Source: Brasenia schreberi
Lineage: Eukaryota; Streptophyta; Magnoliopsida; Nymphaeales; Cabombaceae
Direction of reading: 5' to 3'
DNA: 64,000 nt
Assembly (NCBI GenBank): GCA_036023115.1
Contig: JAYKKT010000061.1
Coordinates: forward strand, 13,605,501 to 13,669,500
Position 1 is the stretch's first letter, and every line of letters starts with the position of its first letter. Shown here piece by piece: positions 46,435-56,818 of the stretch. The translations under genes and the position numbers were made by a program. Below the pieces are notes generated by a model, which was given only the letters and a program-made list of their open reading frames with translations, did not search any database and was not told where the DNA came from.

Positions 46435-47960
46435 CACAAACACGTATACACACACCAGCCTTAGGAGCAAATTGCGTTTCCTTGAGTAAATCGTGAGCAT
46501 GCCATGGATGACTAGACGTAGTCACTATTATGTGGATAGCAAAGAGAGTGCCACTGCAGCCTCAACTCTCTCTTCTCTCTCTATATATAGAGAGAGAAAG
46601 TCAGTTGTATGATTGATTGCACACTTAAGTACTCGGTGTTACTATTTTCTAAACAAATCTCAATTCATGTTAGGTGATAACATTGGCTGAAATTTCAATT
46701 CAAAAAAAAGTATGATCGAAATGCACTTCTTTGCTTTAAAGTTTACTATTCATTACCCAAAATGTATGTTGAGATTTGCTTGAATATAATATATATTTAT
46801 AGATAGCAATTATTGAGTTCTTTCCTTGATGGGTGACATCTATATAACTTTTTAGTTAATCACAAGCATTAAGCAAACCTATTTATTTTCTGTTTCTGTG
46901 TACCGCAGAGATTTCCCATTGGTTATGAACTTCACAACGATTCGTGACTGTTAGAATATTGAAACTATAATCTTAAAATGATTCAATTATTACCCAACAA
47001 AACCTTAAAAATCTGTTTTTTAATTTAAATGATACTTTTTTATATTTATTTAATGTTTTACGTTTTCCTCCTGCACTTTGAGCACGTATTTCCCTAACTT
47101 AAAAAGATATACTATTTTAATAAGCTATCAAAAGTAATGCATTCAAAATATCGTAAACTGTCTGGGATGTTTTAAGAAAACTAATTTACCAAGAAGCTTG
47201 CTGAAAGAATGCCGTGGATAACTTTGGCGAGTATATGTGTGTGTTTCGCATCACATGTGAGGCATGTTCCATGCATGCCGTCTAGGACGTCATACCAAAT
47301 TAGCATGTCTTTATGATGAGATATCCTATCTACGTGCACATAGACAAACTCACCACTCATATGGTTGATCCAATGGCATCTCCTCTTGCTAGAGTCCTCG
47401 CCGTCCGAAACTGATCTCCGATGACCAAGATTATTGCATGATCTCACTGTAGTTTCATGAGCAAATATCCTCTTGCCGTCCGAAACTGATCTCCGATGCC
47501 CGCGATTATCGCAGGGTCTCACTATAGTGTCTTGAGCAAGTATCCTCCCCATAGACACCTGATTCTTCCACCACAAGGGATAGACGTTACTCATTGTAGA
47601 ACTTCTCTGTGGGTCCTTCAGTAACTTTGAGAGTGGTGATGTGGAGCCGAAACCCGGCGATCCCGATGAGAGGTGCCTCCCAAACCTATCTCTTGGATCA
47701 TGTTCCAGTTCGCTGCCAGAGCGAACCCGGATTTGCTTATTACAATTGCTTGGTGTGTGCTCCCTCACGCTGCGGCTCGTTCCATCACCCTGCTGCCTCA
47801 ATCTTCCCATCAGCATCGTTCCGGGAAACTCCGAAAGGATGCTGGAGAAGCTCGGTAATTTATTCTGGCATGTGTAGGAGTTGAAGGCATGGAAATGTTG
47901 GTTTTCAAGCTTGAGAGGTCCGTTTACCTGGTGAAACTGAGGTGGTTGGAAGATGAGCAT
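39869..47960 (-). CDS. DNA-3-methyladenine glycosylase I (TAG-type), five exons
   Basis: Exons on the minus strand are 47960-47354, 46305-46248, 46146-46063, 45423-45282 and 40165-39869. Junction phases close exactly: 607+58+84+142+297 = 1188 nt, 395 residues. The enzyme removes 3-methyladenine from alkylated DNA in the nucleus, starting base-excision repair. Residues 1-190 are a low-complexity basic/Ser-rich plant extension; the domain runs from about 193. Zinc ligands by comparison with E. coli Tag are C195, H210, H368 and C372 (the HxxxC pair in DHLTDC). Other family blocks are NIWGVPIYDD, LFEMLVLSG, YNW, YIWGFVN, KAEAISKDLVKRGFRFVG and SFMQVAG. The position of E. coli Glu38 is Ser231, as I recall for plant members. 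Donors GTGGGT and GTTCTT are weak. An additional 5' exon cannot be excluded. No disabling change was seen. Confidence 0.87.
40166..41057 (-). other. Glycosylase intron 4, 3' part
   Basis: Non-coding; no element recognised before the RTE target duplication. Confidence 0.45.
41073..43719 (-). mobile_element. Very old RTE-clade LINE, copy 5, in glycosylase intron 4
   Basis: It is collinear with the other RTEs from a decayed tail (acaacaactactaag at 41073) to an eroded 5' end. Recognisable minus-strand remnants include INKLRVTPINDKMRENHLTWYEHVE (part only, 41270-41360), endonuclease-like segments near 42700-43000 and the leader near 43300-43480. Divergence from copies 1-4 is high, with many small deletions, yet the 15-bp target duplication ggaaatgttttaggt at 41058-41072 and 43720-43734 is exact. 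No long open frame remains beyond 90 codons. Confidence 0.88.
43852..43972 (-). mobile_element. tRNA-derived SINE, copy 4, in glycosylase intron 4
   Basis: Minus strand: GTCAGCTCATCTAGCAG (A box), GCGGTGAGTTTGATGCC (B box), GGGGGCGTGCATGTG, then CGTTGTTGTAACCAAAAGAAG. The TGTAACCAAAA end is shared with copies 3 and 6. Confidence 0.6.
43973..45281 (-). other. Glycosylase intron 4, 5' part
   Basis: Non-coding, with a short CACACGCGCGCGCACACAC simple repeat near 44873. No further exon was found between the exon 4 donor (GTCAGT) and the SINE. Confidence 0.45.
45690..45825 (+). mobile_element. Possible eroded SINE, copy 7, in glycosylase intron 3
   Basis: Only the 3' half is legible: CTGGGTGTGCATAT and then TCCATTGTAACAAAAAAAAA, matching the ends of copies 2 and 6. 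A and B boxes are not clear. Confidence 0.35.
46351..46430. repeat. (CT)40 microsatellite, (GA)40 in the sense of the glycosylase intron 1
   Basis: It is a pure 80-bp dinucleotide run. On the transcribed strand it ends 45 nt before the exon 2 acceptor (TTTACAG|AT at 46306), close to where the branch point and pyrimidine tract should be. Confidence 0.97.
46431..47353 (-). other. Remainder of glycosylase intron 1
   Basis: AT-rich. It contains a short palindrome CTCTCTCTATATATAGAGAGAG near 46577 but no element or exon. Confidence 0.5.
47354..47960 (-). other. Glycosylase exon 1 with an in-frame 75-bp tandem duplication
   Basis: Residues about 138-162 and 163-187 are two copies of a 25-residue unit, each ending GHRRSVSDG. 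At DNA level the copies lie at roughly 47399-47473 and 47474-47548 and share gccgtccgaaactgatctcc. Donor ATGAGTG|GTGAGT is strong. RRSVS is a typical basophilic kinase site, so the duplication doubles a possible phosphosite (inference). Confidence 0.85.
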
Positions 47961-48790
47961 CAGGTGCTATTTCCGTAATTAAAAGATCTACGTTGATCGT
48001 TTAATTGAAGAGAATCTGCCGACGTAGTGATCATCGTCCAAGTGCCTGCCAATGGGATTGCATCACAAGCTAGTCCTAACATTGCATAGACGAAAATACC
48101 CTTAAGATATCCGGTAGGTGGATGTCAACCTGAGGACACAACATTGGCCGGATTGGCACGGCCACATTCACTTGCTTTCTAAGGAAGCCCAATAATTAAG
48201 AAGGCATGTACAGTATTGCAAGTCTTCTATCCAACTTCTTTTTCCTTTTTTGTGTGAATATCTCTCTCTTCAAAGTAAACCCCAGATGGAGACACGATCA
48301 CCATGCCATAAATGCCCGCCAAATACATTTGTGACACCGTCTATCATATTTTAATATATGTATTATACACCGTTATTATACCACAAGTTCTGTATTATAA
48401 CGTATGATGACAATCCTGGTTCATTTCTTCAGTGAAAACTATTCGTTGTGGGGCGAAATTGCAGCGGGGCATTAAGCTGTGAACTTAATTATCGCCCATG
48501 AATTTAACCGTTGGTTATGCTTTTCTTTAAGTTTTCTAGACTCCGATGTGCGGGCATGATTTTCTTTTCTTGTTTTTTTGAAATTCCGGTGGGATCGATG
48601 TCCCACTTCACATCAATGTAGATCAACCACTACTTACAGACTTGCACAAACACAGACACATTCTGCGGGTGGGTCATGCACCATTAAGATAGACATTGTC
48701 AAGTAGATAGATAGGCACATTAGCGTTGATAATATGTAGCCGTAAACAAGGCACATAGTTCAGCTTTCATTATCAAAAGTAGGTATTTAA
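47961..48790. other. Upstream region of the glycosylase gene
   Basis: Presumed promoter and 5' UTR of the minus-strand glycosylase. No TATA box or regulatory motif could be assigned with confidence and no other gene is present. Confidence 0.35.
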
Positions 48791-48930
48791 GCACTCAGAG
48801 CATCAGCTCACCTGGCGGTTGACTCGACTCACAATATGAAGGTCGTGAGTTCAAGACCCAGGATGTGCTACCTGGCTTCAGCCTTCCCATTCTACCGCCT
48901 TTCGTCCACTCCCCAAAATAGAAGAAAAGA
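48791..48930 (+). mobile_element. tRNA-derived SINE, copy 5
   Basis: CACTCAGAGCATCAGCTCACCTGGC (first part and A box), then GTCGTGAGTTCAAGACCC (B box) and CTGGCTTCAGCCTTCCCATTC. The A-rich end is interrupted by CCGCCTTTCGTCC. It is the clearest A/B-box pair of the family here. Confidence 0.65.
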
Positions 48931-49273
48931 GTGGTATTAATTAGAAACTTTGTGAACTCCATACTTGCCTTTCAGTATGATCACTTGCACCAAGTTCTGA
49001 AAAAGATCACACTGCTAAATCTTCTGTTTGGCTTCCAGCAATGTCGTCAACTTTAGAGATAGTGATAGCTCAACCTTAGCTAACTACGTACGACCTTTTA
49101 CCTAAAGCATAGAAATTCGCCCTCAACTCATCCAACTTTAATGAAATTAGTCAACCCTCACCTGTTAGCAAATCAGCAGAATACAGGCTTATGTCAAAGC
49201 CCAACAACCCACAGAAGTGGTTCTGGGCCTCATAGAGGTTTCCGCTCGCGGTTCAACCTAGGTGGTTTCTCCA

Positions 49274-49316
49274 CAACAACTAAGCCTTTTCCCATACTAG
49301 ATGGGTTGGCTACATG
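49274..49316 (-). mobile_element. RTE 3'-end scrap
   Basis: acaacaactaagccttttcc followed by catactagatgggttggctacatg is the RTE 3' terminus in minus orientation. It is either an extremely 5'-truncated insertion or the relic of a deleted copy. No target duplication is evident. Confidence 0.7.
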
Positions 49317-50532
49317 AAGCATTCATGGTGAACCGCTTTGAGTTTGTGATACCACAGTAAACAGAACTATAACACCACAGAGCATGAGACACTACACTAT
49401 TGTGCACTTTGGTAAATTAATGGACATACAAGGTAACAATGACAAAGGGCTAGTTGAATTGCCTAAGTTTTGCTCGTTATTATCAAGGATTATAGTAAGT
49501 ACGGGCTGGAATCACACCCCGTCCGAGTAGCAATGTCTCACATCGCCGTTGGCTTGACTCGGTGGTGTGGTGGAGTCTTATCCCGGTCAAGAATGGCAAA
49601 AATGGTCTTGATCCTAACCAAGCCCTTTTCCCACGTTAGGTGAGTTCAGCTAGAGAGCCTAAAACAAGAACTTATAGAAGGTGGCTCTCTTGCTACTGTT
49701 CTCCCCAACCATGCCTGACTTCGGAGTTGGACAAGATCCGACCACTCGGCGGTAGAAAGTCCACATCTATAACTAAAAGATTTATCGGCTGCCGTAGGCT
49801 ATCTGTTTAGTTGAATTCAAGAAAAAGTCGGATTTGAAATATCAAAACCACCCCAAAATCCAATTGTCATTTACCTTGCAAATCCCAAAAGGCCGTTTCT
49901 TTCGTTTATGTAGCTTAAAAACTACCAATTAGCAAAGCCAAATGAGATCTCGATCCATAGTTTCAACCCTTGAAAGAAGGAAAATAAATTCAATTGAGAA
50001 ATGGAATCCATCACTAGCATGAAGATGGACCCACGCAGCGTGATGTTCAGAAATCTGAGCGAAATTGGAACACCCCAAGAAACAAGAAACCAAATAAAAT
50101 CTATTAGGGTAAATAGAAATTACCATTAAAAAGTTCACACTGAATTTTCAAAAGGGAGAAAAGGAATCTGCCATAAAATTTCCTTGCAATGCACATTTTC
50201 CAGAGCTAAATGGACAAGCTACCTGGATCCTTAAAACCAAAAACAGTACAAAATTCCTCAGTATCCAACGATTCCGAGAAAAAGCTCCCTCACATTAGAA
50301 CAAAATTATGTACACAATACAACAGAATATTCAGGAGCCTTCCCACCTCATTTCTTGCATCCAAAACTTGGAAAATAAGATTTAAGTGCTGCCTCTCCTC
50401 ACAGCTCATTTACCTTTTCTATTTTTCCTTTTCTGTTAGGCTGAGACCAGTTTCAGTTTGAACACACCTCTGCTAGTTTGCATGCATGGACATGAATTCT
50501 AGATTTTCAAATGTACATAAATCACATTCATT
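49317..50532. other. Non-coding stretch
   Basis: No supported gene. A somewhat GC-richer segment at about 49500-49780 has repeated CGGTGGTGTGGTGGAG-like words but matches no RNA or element I can name. Confidence 0.35.
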
Positions 50533-50622
50533 GCACCCAGAGCGTTAGCTCACCGGCAGGGGCCTCTGACGCCCACTTGCTGGTGGCAAGGGGGGATGCA
50601 TTATTGTAACCCAAAAAGAAAA
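50533..50622 (+). mobile_element. tRNA-derived SINE, copy 6, internally deleted
   Basis: CACCCAGAGCGTTAGCTCACCGGCAGGG contains the A box, followed by CCCACTTGCTGGTGGCAAGG as in copy 1. The B-box segment is missing and the sequence jumps to GGGGGATGCATTATTGTAACC and an A-rich tail. Confidence 0.6.
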
Positions 50623-52599
50623 TCACATATATTGGAGAATCTTGCATCTAGGACCTCGCCCACAAGTCTCTCATCAACCTATTTTATCTTCATATTCTTG
50701 TTACTGAGAACTGCAAAACACAGGAAAAAATCTGATCCTCACTTCATATCCAACTATGCAGCAGACCACTTCTTACGACTCCTGTGCATACACACACGTA
50801 TTCGTCTGACGCCCTTTGGAATCCCTATACAAAAAAAGAGGGTTGGCAGCCACTTTCGCAGAAAGAGAAGAGGAGATCAATGCAGTTGGCACAAGTATAC
50901 TGCAAGCAAAATCTTGTTGTATGAGACACTAGCATATGAGAGGGAGAGACACAGACGGACAGAACGCAATGAACTGGGTCTTGGTCATTGTCAGAGTAAC
51001 TATGACAGAAGCATCATCTGGGTTTTTTCCCATAGCTTACAATCACTAGTGATCATCATCCAATGGTTAGCAGAATACAGATTTTCAAGAGAAGTATCCA
51101 CATAAGGAGAAAATATTGCAAAATTTCATTGTAAGAGTATGACAAGTTCCTATAGAAAAAAAGTACAAGCACCATCCCAGTAAGCCGCAAGAAATCATCA
51201 ACCAATGAAGGGGAAAGCATCGGCAGGTGAAGCAAATGTACCAAACTTGCATATTCAAGCAGCAAGTACTCCAAGAACTACAAAATATAAAGCAACTAAA
51301 GGTATACCAGAAGTCTAAAACACGATCAACTATCAAGTATCAAAATTACATCAAAGCAGATAATTAGTAGACAAGAATTCAATAACAGGAAGAAAGCCAA
51401 AGCCAACATCGAACGGGATTTCATCCCTTGGCATAGAGCTCACTCAAAGTATCAAATGGGATCGAGAGTAGTTATAGTTATTCACTAAATGCCTCACAAG
51501 AAAAGAAGAAACAAAGACTTGTATCAGGTGAGCTATTCCCAGAGATTAGCCCAACATTCGAAGAATTAAAACTAGTGTCAAACGACTGAGAGAACCATTT
51601 CATTCAAATAGAAGAATCTCACAGTCAGAGTAACTATGACTTAAGCATCATATGGGATCTCTCCCATAGCTTAAAATCAACAGTAGTCATTGTTAAATGC
51701 AGATTAAGACAAACTCAAAACCAAACAGCGACATCAAGAGAAGAATGCCTTTAGTATCCAATTACAAGTTCAACCAGACAGTGATGTCCCAACAAAACAG
51801 TGTGGACACTACTGGACTGGTCATCTGAGTAGACGAACAATGCTACAAAACAGCTCAACTGATTCTAGAAAGCGTTATTGAGAAAACACAACATTATAGA
51901 GAACTACGTTTTACATAGATCCAGAAAACATAAAAATACTTCTAAACTGCAGCATTACAGCAACTTGGTAATCATGTCATCAAACATTGAAAATGGATAT
52001 TTTAGGTTGCTTTAGATGACATAGAAAAGAATTAAACTTTCCTAGTTCATTCAGAAAATGCGTTCAGTGAATTTATTTTTCCAAAATCCATATTTAAAGG
52101 TGTTTTGAATCTTTGATGCGAAAAAAAGTTTTGAAGGGATTGACTGAGAATCCAAGAGGCCTATCTCATCTCTTTAATTCTTTAAGGGCTCCAATGCTGT
52201 AGATTTGAAGGAAGGATCCAACATCAATTGATATCAGAAAGGAACTTGCTCCCTCTTATATGGCACACTAGAATTGGGTTCCATTTCATCCAACCAGGCT
52301 CACTTTCTTTTCTGTCCTCACAGCACCATTTCATCGATTTGCCACCCCCTGGTTTTGTCCCACTCTGTTTTGAGAAGGGGCATGTCATATTTGTCAGCCT
52401 CCGACAATGAGGATTGTGCTACAGTACTTGAAGGATGTCCTGATAAGAAGTTCTACTTTTAGCAAATGTCATTCTGAATAAGATAGCTTTCAGCTTGTTC
52501 CTTCAAAACGTAAATCTTTTTTCCCAAAAATATGTGTGCTTTAGAAAACTAAATTTTTACATACTAACAAAGATAAACTTATGAAACCATATAACCAGA
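50623..52599. other. Non-coding region with a local direct duplication
   Basis: A block of about 100 bp (50990-51095: gtcagagtaactatgac, agcatcat, cccatagctta) recurs at 51623-51720 with about 80 percent identity by eye. No gene was recognised; open frames on both strands lack family motifs. Confidence 0.45.
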
Positions 52600-52829
52600 T
52601 ATTTTTATTGTTTTTCTTCATTTTTTCTTTTGTATTTGTTTTTTTTTTTGTGTTATTTGTATTTTTCTTTTTTTGAAAGACAAAATATGAAGTTATTATG
52701 TGTATGGATATGATTTTTATTGCATTCATAAAGTGGAAGATACTCTATTTGAGTGTTATGTGAAGATTGGAGATTTACGAAGTGCTTTTATTTTCAGGTT
52801 TTTTATTGAATTAAAGTGCTCAATTGAAA

Positions 52830-55800
52830 CGACAAGAAGGGGTGTTAGATACTGTCATTCTCAGTCTGTTGATCCGGCATGACAATGGGGTATTCCAGTT
52901 AAGGATTCAAGATTAAAGATCAGATGTATATTTTGTGAGAAGGTGGTTAGTGGTGAAATTTTCCGATTGAAGCACCACCTAGCAGGGACTAGAAAAGAAA
53001 TTGCTTTGGCAGAAGGCATTAAATGACAATGTCTTCATATGATTGAGAGTATACAAGAGAGGAGACAACAAAAGGATGATTTAGACAACAAAAGGATGAT
53101 TTAGGACAGTTTGAGGAAGATGATGATGCTATTGGATTTACTGATAGTATTCCTTAAGATGTCAAAAGGAAAGTTTTAAATACCTAGGGTCAAATTTTCA
53201 AAGTGATGGAAGAATTGATGGAGATGTTACACATAGAATTAATGCTGGTTGGTTAAAATGGAGAGGAGCATCAGGTATTCTTTGTGATAAGAAGATACCA
53301 TTAAAATTAAAAGGTAAATATTATAGAGCAGCAGTTAGGCCTGCCATGTTTTATGGTTCTGAGTGTTGGGCAGTTAATCATCAACATGTACAAAAGATGT
53401 CTGTGACAGAAATGAAGATGTTGAGATGGATGAGTGGTCATATAAGAAAAGACCGTATACATAATAAGGTTATTAGAAACAAATTAGGAGTGGCACCAAT
53501 AGAGGATAAAATGAGAGAACATCGTTTAAGATGGTTTGGACATATAGAAAGAAGATCAAAAGAAGAACCTATAAGAAGGTTAGAAAAACTAAATTTGGAA
53601 AGTATTAAAAGAGGTAGAGGACGACCACAAAAGTGTTGGAAAGAAACAATAAAGAATGATCTAGCTTATTGGGAGTTAACTGCTAACATGGCACACGATA
53701 GAGATCTGTGGAAACAAAGAATCCATATAGCCGACCCCGTCTAGTATGGGAAAAGGCTTAGTTGTTGTTGTTGTTGTATTCCTTAAGATGTCAGAACAGA
53801 GATTGATAGCAACAGTTCTCGACCACCAAATAGAGGAAAGAGGGTTGCTAAAGATTTTGAAAGTGGTAGAAGATGAAGCTCAGGAAATAGTAGAGGAAGA
53901 GATGCTTCTCGCATACATTCATTTTTTTCTCCTAGCACTACACTTGGTACTCAACCTGGAATTCGTGCTGCTATGGATTCGGAACAACTTCATGATCAGA
54001 CAGACCTTCCAATGGGTAGATGGTTTTATGATTCATGCATTCCATTTAATTCAACAAATAGTTTTCATTTTCAAGCAATGGCAGATGCAATTGCTAATAT
54101 TGGTTCAGGATACAAGATGCTCTCTTATCAGAAATTGAGAGGAAAGATCTTATATAAGACCGTCCTTGAAGTGCAAGAATATTGTTCGACTTTAAGAGAG
54201 TCATGAAATAATACAAGATGCACTATCATGACAAGAGTTTGATAAGGTGATATGCGAGATTAGGCTAAAGAATATAGTGCAATTGATTACAGATAATGCA
54301 GCTAACTACAAAGCAACTGAGAAAGAGTTAGCAGATACTTATGAGACTTTCTATTGGACACCATGCGTAGCCCATTGTTTAGATCTCATCATTGAAGATA
54401 TTAGTGAGATGGATGAGATAAAGACAACAACATAGTGTTGCCAAGATATCACCAAATTCATCTACAATCATGCATTTGTATTGTGTATGAAGAGGAGATA
54501 TACAGATGATACAGAGTTTCTTCGTACAGCTACAACTCGGTTTGCAACTAACTTCTTATTCGTACAGAATACTGTGAGACAAAAGCAAGCATTGTAGAGA
54601 ATGTTCTCTTCAGATGAGTAACAACAATTTGTAGAGTTGCATTAAAATAAAAGAAACAGAAAGTTAAATGAGATTTTAGAGACAGTATTCAGGAGTATAT
54701 TTTGGAATGCATGTGCTAGATTGTTGAGGATTACATATCAAGGTTTTGAGATTAGCTATTAGCGAGAAGAAACCATCTTTGGGTTACCTTTATAAAGACA
54801 TGGATAGGGCAAAAGAAGTCATTAGAAATAATTTTAATAGAAAAAAGAGGGATTATGTGCTCTTGTGGAAAATTATAGATAATAGATGGAACAAACAAAT
54901 GCATCAGCCTATTCAACCCATCATTCAAGTACTCAGCAAGCTTCAAAAGGGACGATGAGGTTAATTGATGTATCATTGATGGTATAGATAGATTAGTCCC
55001 TAATGAGAGTAGGGTAGATGTTATACATCAAGAGATGGAGATCTATGATAATGCTCTTCACTTGATGGGTTTGCCTGCTATAGAAATTCACAACCACACT
55101 CCTATGCGTCCAATTAAATTGTTTATCTTCGTATTTAAGTTTCTTAAATCAATAAATCTCATATTATTGTGGATTATGTCCCTAGTGTTTGCCTTTTTCT
55201 ATAGATATTTGGTGTAATAGGTTTGGAAGTGATTACCTAAACCTTAGGGATTTTGCAGTCAGAGTTCTGAGCTAAACCTTTAGTGCAACGGGTTGTGAAA
55301 GGAATTAGTGTCTTTGAACACATCCATACAAAAAAGCGCAATAGGTTCAAACATAAGCGGATTAGTGACTTAGTTTTTATTCGTAAGCGGATTAGTGACT
55401 TAGTTTTTATTCGTTGTAACATGCGGCTTCGCGAAAGGTAATCTTGTATTAGTTAGTACTTAAAGATTCAATTTAATATATTATTTGACTTTAATTGTTA
55501 ATATTATTTACTAATTACTTATCTTTATTTCTTTTAGGCAATTAAAAAAAGTAAATAGAGAAGAAAGGCAATTGGATCCAATAAGTTTGGATAATTTTGA
55601 TATATTAGAAGACTAGATTATAGAAGATAGTAAAGAAAATACACTCCTAACTAAAGAAGACATTGCATGGATTAATTTGGAAGGAGCGCAACAACATTAT
55701 CAAGGAGAAGATTTTGATTTTGCAGCAGAAGGTGGTGATGAGGATCTTCAGCAAGGAGAAGATGAAGATTATTTAGTTTATGATCCTGATTACAATATGT
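52830..55800 (+). pseudogene. hAT transposase remnant of element C
   Basis: The BED region reads QWGIPVKDSRLKIRCIFCEKVVSG and RLKHHLAGTRKE (about 52880-53000) with a stop just before it. The catalytic region has lost about 130 bp at 54234, including the DGWTD block that A retains, but keeps LITDNAANYKA. The dimerisation region near 55300-55435 has FEHIHTKKRN with sense GAA where A has a stop. A 31-bp tandem duplication at about 55355-55415 and numerous stops complete the decay. Confidence 0.88.
53165..53775 (+). mobile_element. 5'-truncated RTE, copy 6, inserted in hAT C
   Basis: It begins inside the RTE ORF at KESFKYLGS and runs to the 3' end with CTAGTATGGGAAAAGGCTTA and a short (TTG)n tail. 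A target duplication of up to 18 bp, gtattccttaagatgtca, lies at 53147-53164 and 53776-53793. The coding part 53346-53744 is fully open ([19 protein letters not shown] onward). Truncation at the 5' end is typical of target-primed reverse transcription that stops early. Confidence 0.96.
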
Positions 55801-56050
55801 AAATGTAAATGTATTTCATTTTTTGCTTCAAAATATGTAAATTTGGATGCAATTGTTTAATATTGAATTCTCAATATGTACTAAACTTTGCATTATATGA
55901 ATTCAAAGCAATTACAAGATTTTTCAAATTTTTTCTGTTTTTTTTATTTTTACTAAATTTTCCTAATTTTTTAAAATAAATTTTCTATTTTTTAATATTA
56001 AAGTACGATACGATATAGGTGAGACAACACTGAATGTAACACATTATTTT

Positions 56051-56399
56051 CATTTGCTCCAAAGCCCCCCTTAATCATGGAATGCATAATTAAAGAAGCA
56101 CTTTAAGCACGACGTACTCCTCCTCATCTCAAACAAATGCTTTTTCACTTTAGCAATCACTGCAGTTACATATTCTCAATTTTGTCACCCACAAAATCAA
56201 TGTCCAGGCTACAGATTAAACTATCATTTGCTCCAAAGCCCTCCTTAATCATGGAATGCATAATTAAAGAAGCACTTTCAGCACGATGTACTCCTGCTCA
56301 TCTCAACCAAATGCTTTTTCACTTTCTCAATCACTGCAGTTACATATTCTCGATTCTATCACCCACAAAATCAATGTCCAGGCTCCAGATTGCACTATA
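56051..56399. repeat. 174-bp tandem duplication
   Basis: The unit beginning catttgctccaaagcccy occurs at 56051-56224 and 56225-56399 with about 90 percent identity. Its length equals 58 codons. It starts 18 bp after the end of hAT C. Confidence 0.9.
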
Positions 56400-56510
56400 A
56401 GCCAGAAGTTGAGAAACATAATGTGATCTGAGTTTCGCTGGTAGGACATTTCACCATCTTGAATAGTTTTCCAATAACAGTTAGAGCAAGCACCTTTGAA
56501 CTGCAACAAA
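56060..56510 (-). pseudogene. Unidentified coding-like sequence on the minus strand, decayed
   Basis: A 3' splice-like TTTTGTTGCAG (about 56500-56510) precedes SKVLALTVIGKLFKMV. After a one-base frame change it continues as AKLRSHYVSQLLAYSAIWSL and DIDFVGDRIENM. After another shift come VTAVIEKVKKHLVEMSR and AESASLIMHSMIKEGFGAND, and part of this repeats through the 174-bp duplication. Amino-acid composition looks like an alpha-helical repeat protein, but I do not recognise the family. The frame changes could be real mutations, or partly my misplacement of introns. Confidence 0.35.
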
Positions 56511-56818
56511 ACTACCCTGATCTACTACCAAGTACCAGCCAATGGAAAATTTGAAGTTGTTGGCCCATGGATTAGCAAGACTGAAAAAAACGTATTAATT
56601 CTTCATTCAGATTTAGGATAGGTTAGGCTGCACTATCTCAAATTGTTGAATCAATGGGTCTGCCATTGAAAGAGGATACAAAACTACGGACAACTATAAC
56701 AACATTTTCAAGCATTAAAAGATACCTCTTTTCATATAAAATAGTGCTAACAACATCTTCAGTGAATATGTTGAAGCATTCTCTACAACAATTTGGCATT
56801 AGGGAGGAAGATGCCTAC
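56511..56818. other. Stretch left of RTE copy 4
   Basis: Short open segments exist on the minus strand but no motif is recognised. Confidence 0.3.

Larger units (their letters stand above)
52600..56032 (+). mobile_element. hAT transposon C, A-family copy lacking its 5' end, with an RTE insert
   Basis: It is homologous to element A from about A position 12900 to its 3' end, including the 5' UTR intron, BED finger, transposase, both small introns, acidic tail and the terminal GTGAGACAACACTG. The 5' terminal 340 bp with inverted repeat and subterminal motifs are absent, so no left target duplication can be found (the right flank is aatgtaac). An RTE fragment is inserted at 53165-53775. Confidence 0.9.

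Noticed and set aside
46240..46500. 86-codon open frame with a long Arg-Glu repeat
   Set aside because: It is the (GA)40 microsatellite in translation; only the overlapping 58-nt glycosylase exon in another context is real.
49500..49780. Structured RNA or rRNA fragment
   Set aside because: GC-richer than neighbours with repeated GGTG words, but no match to conserved rRNA, snRNA or tRNA signatures that I know.
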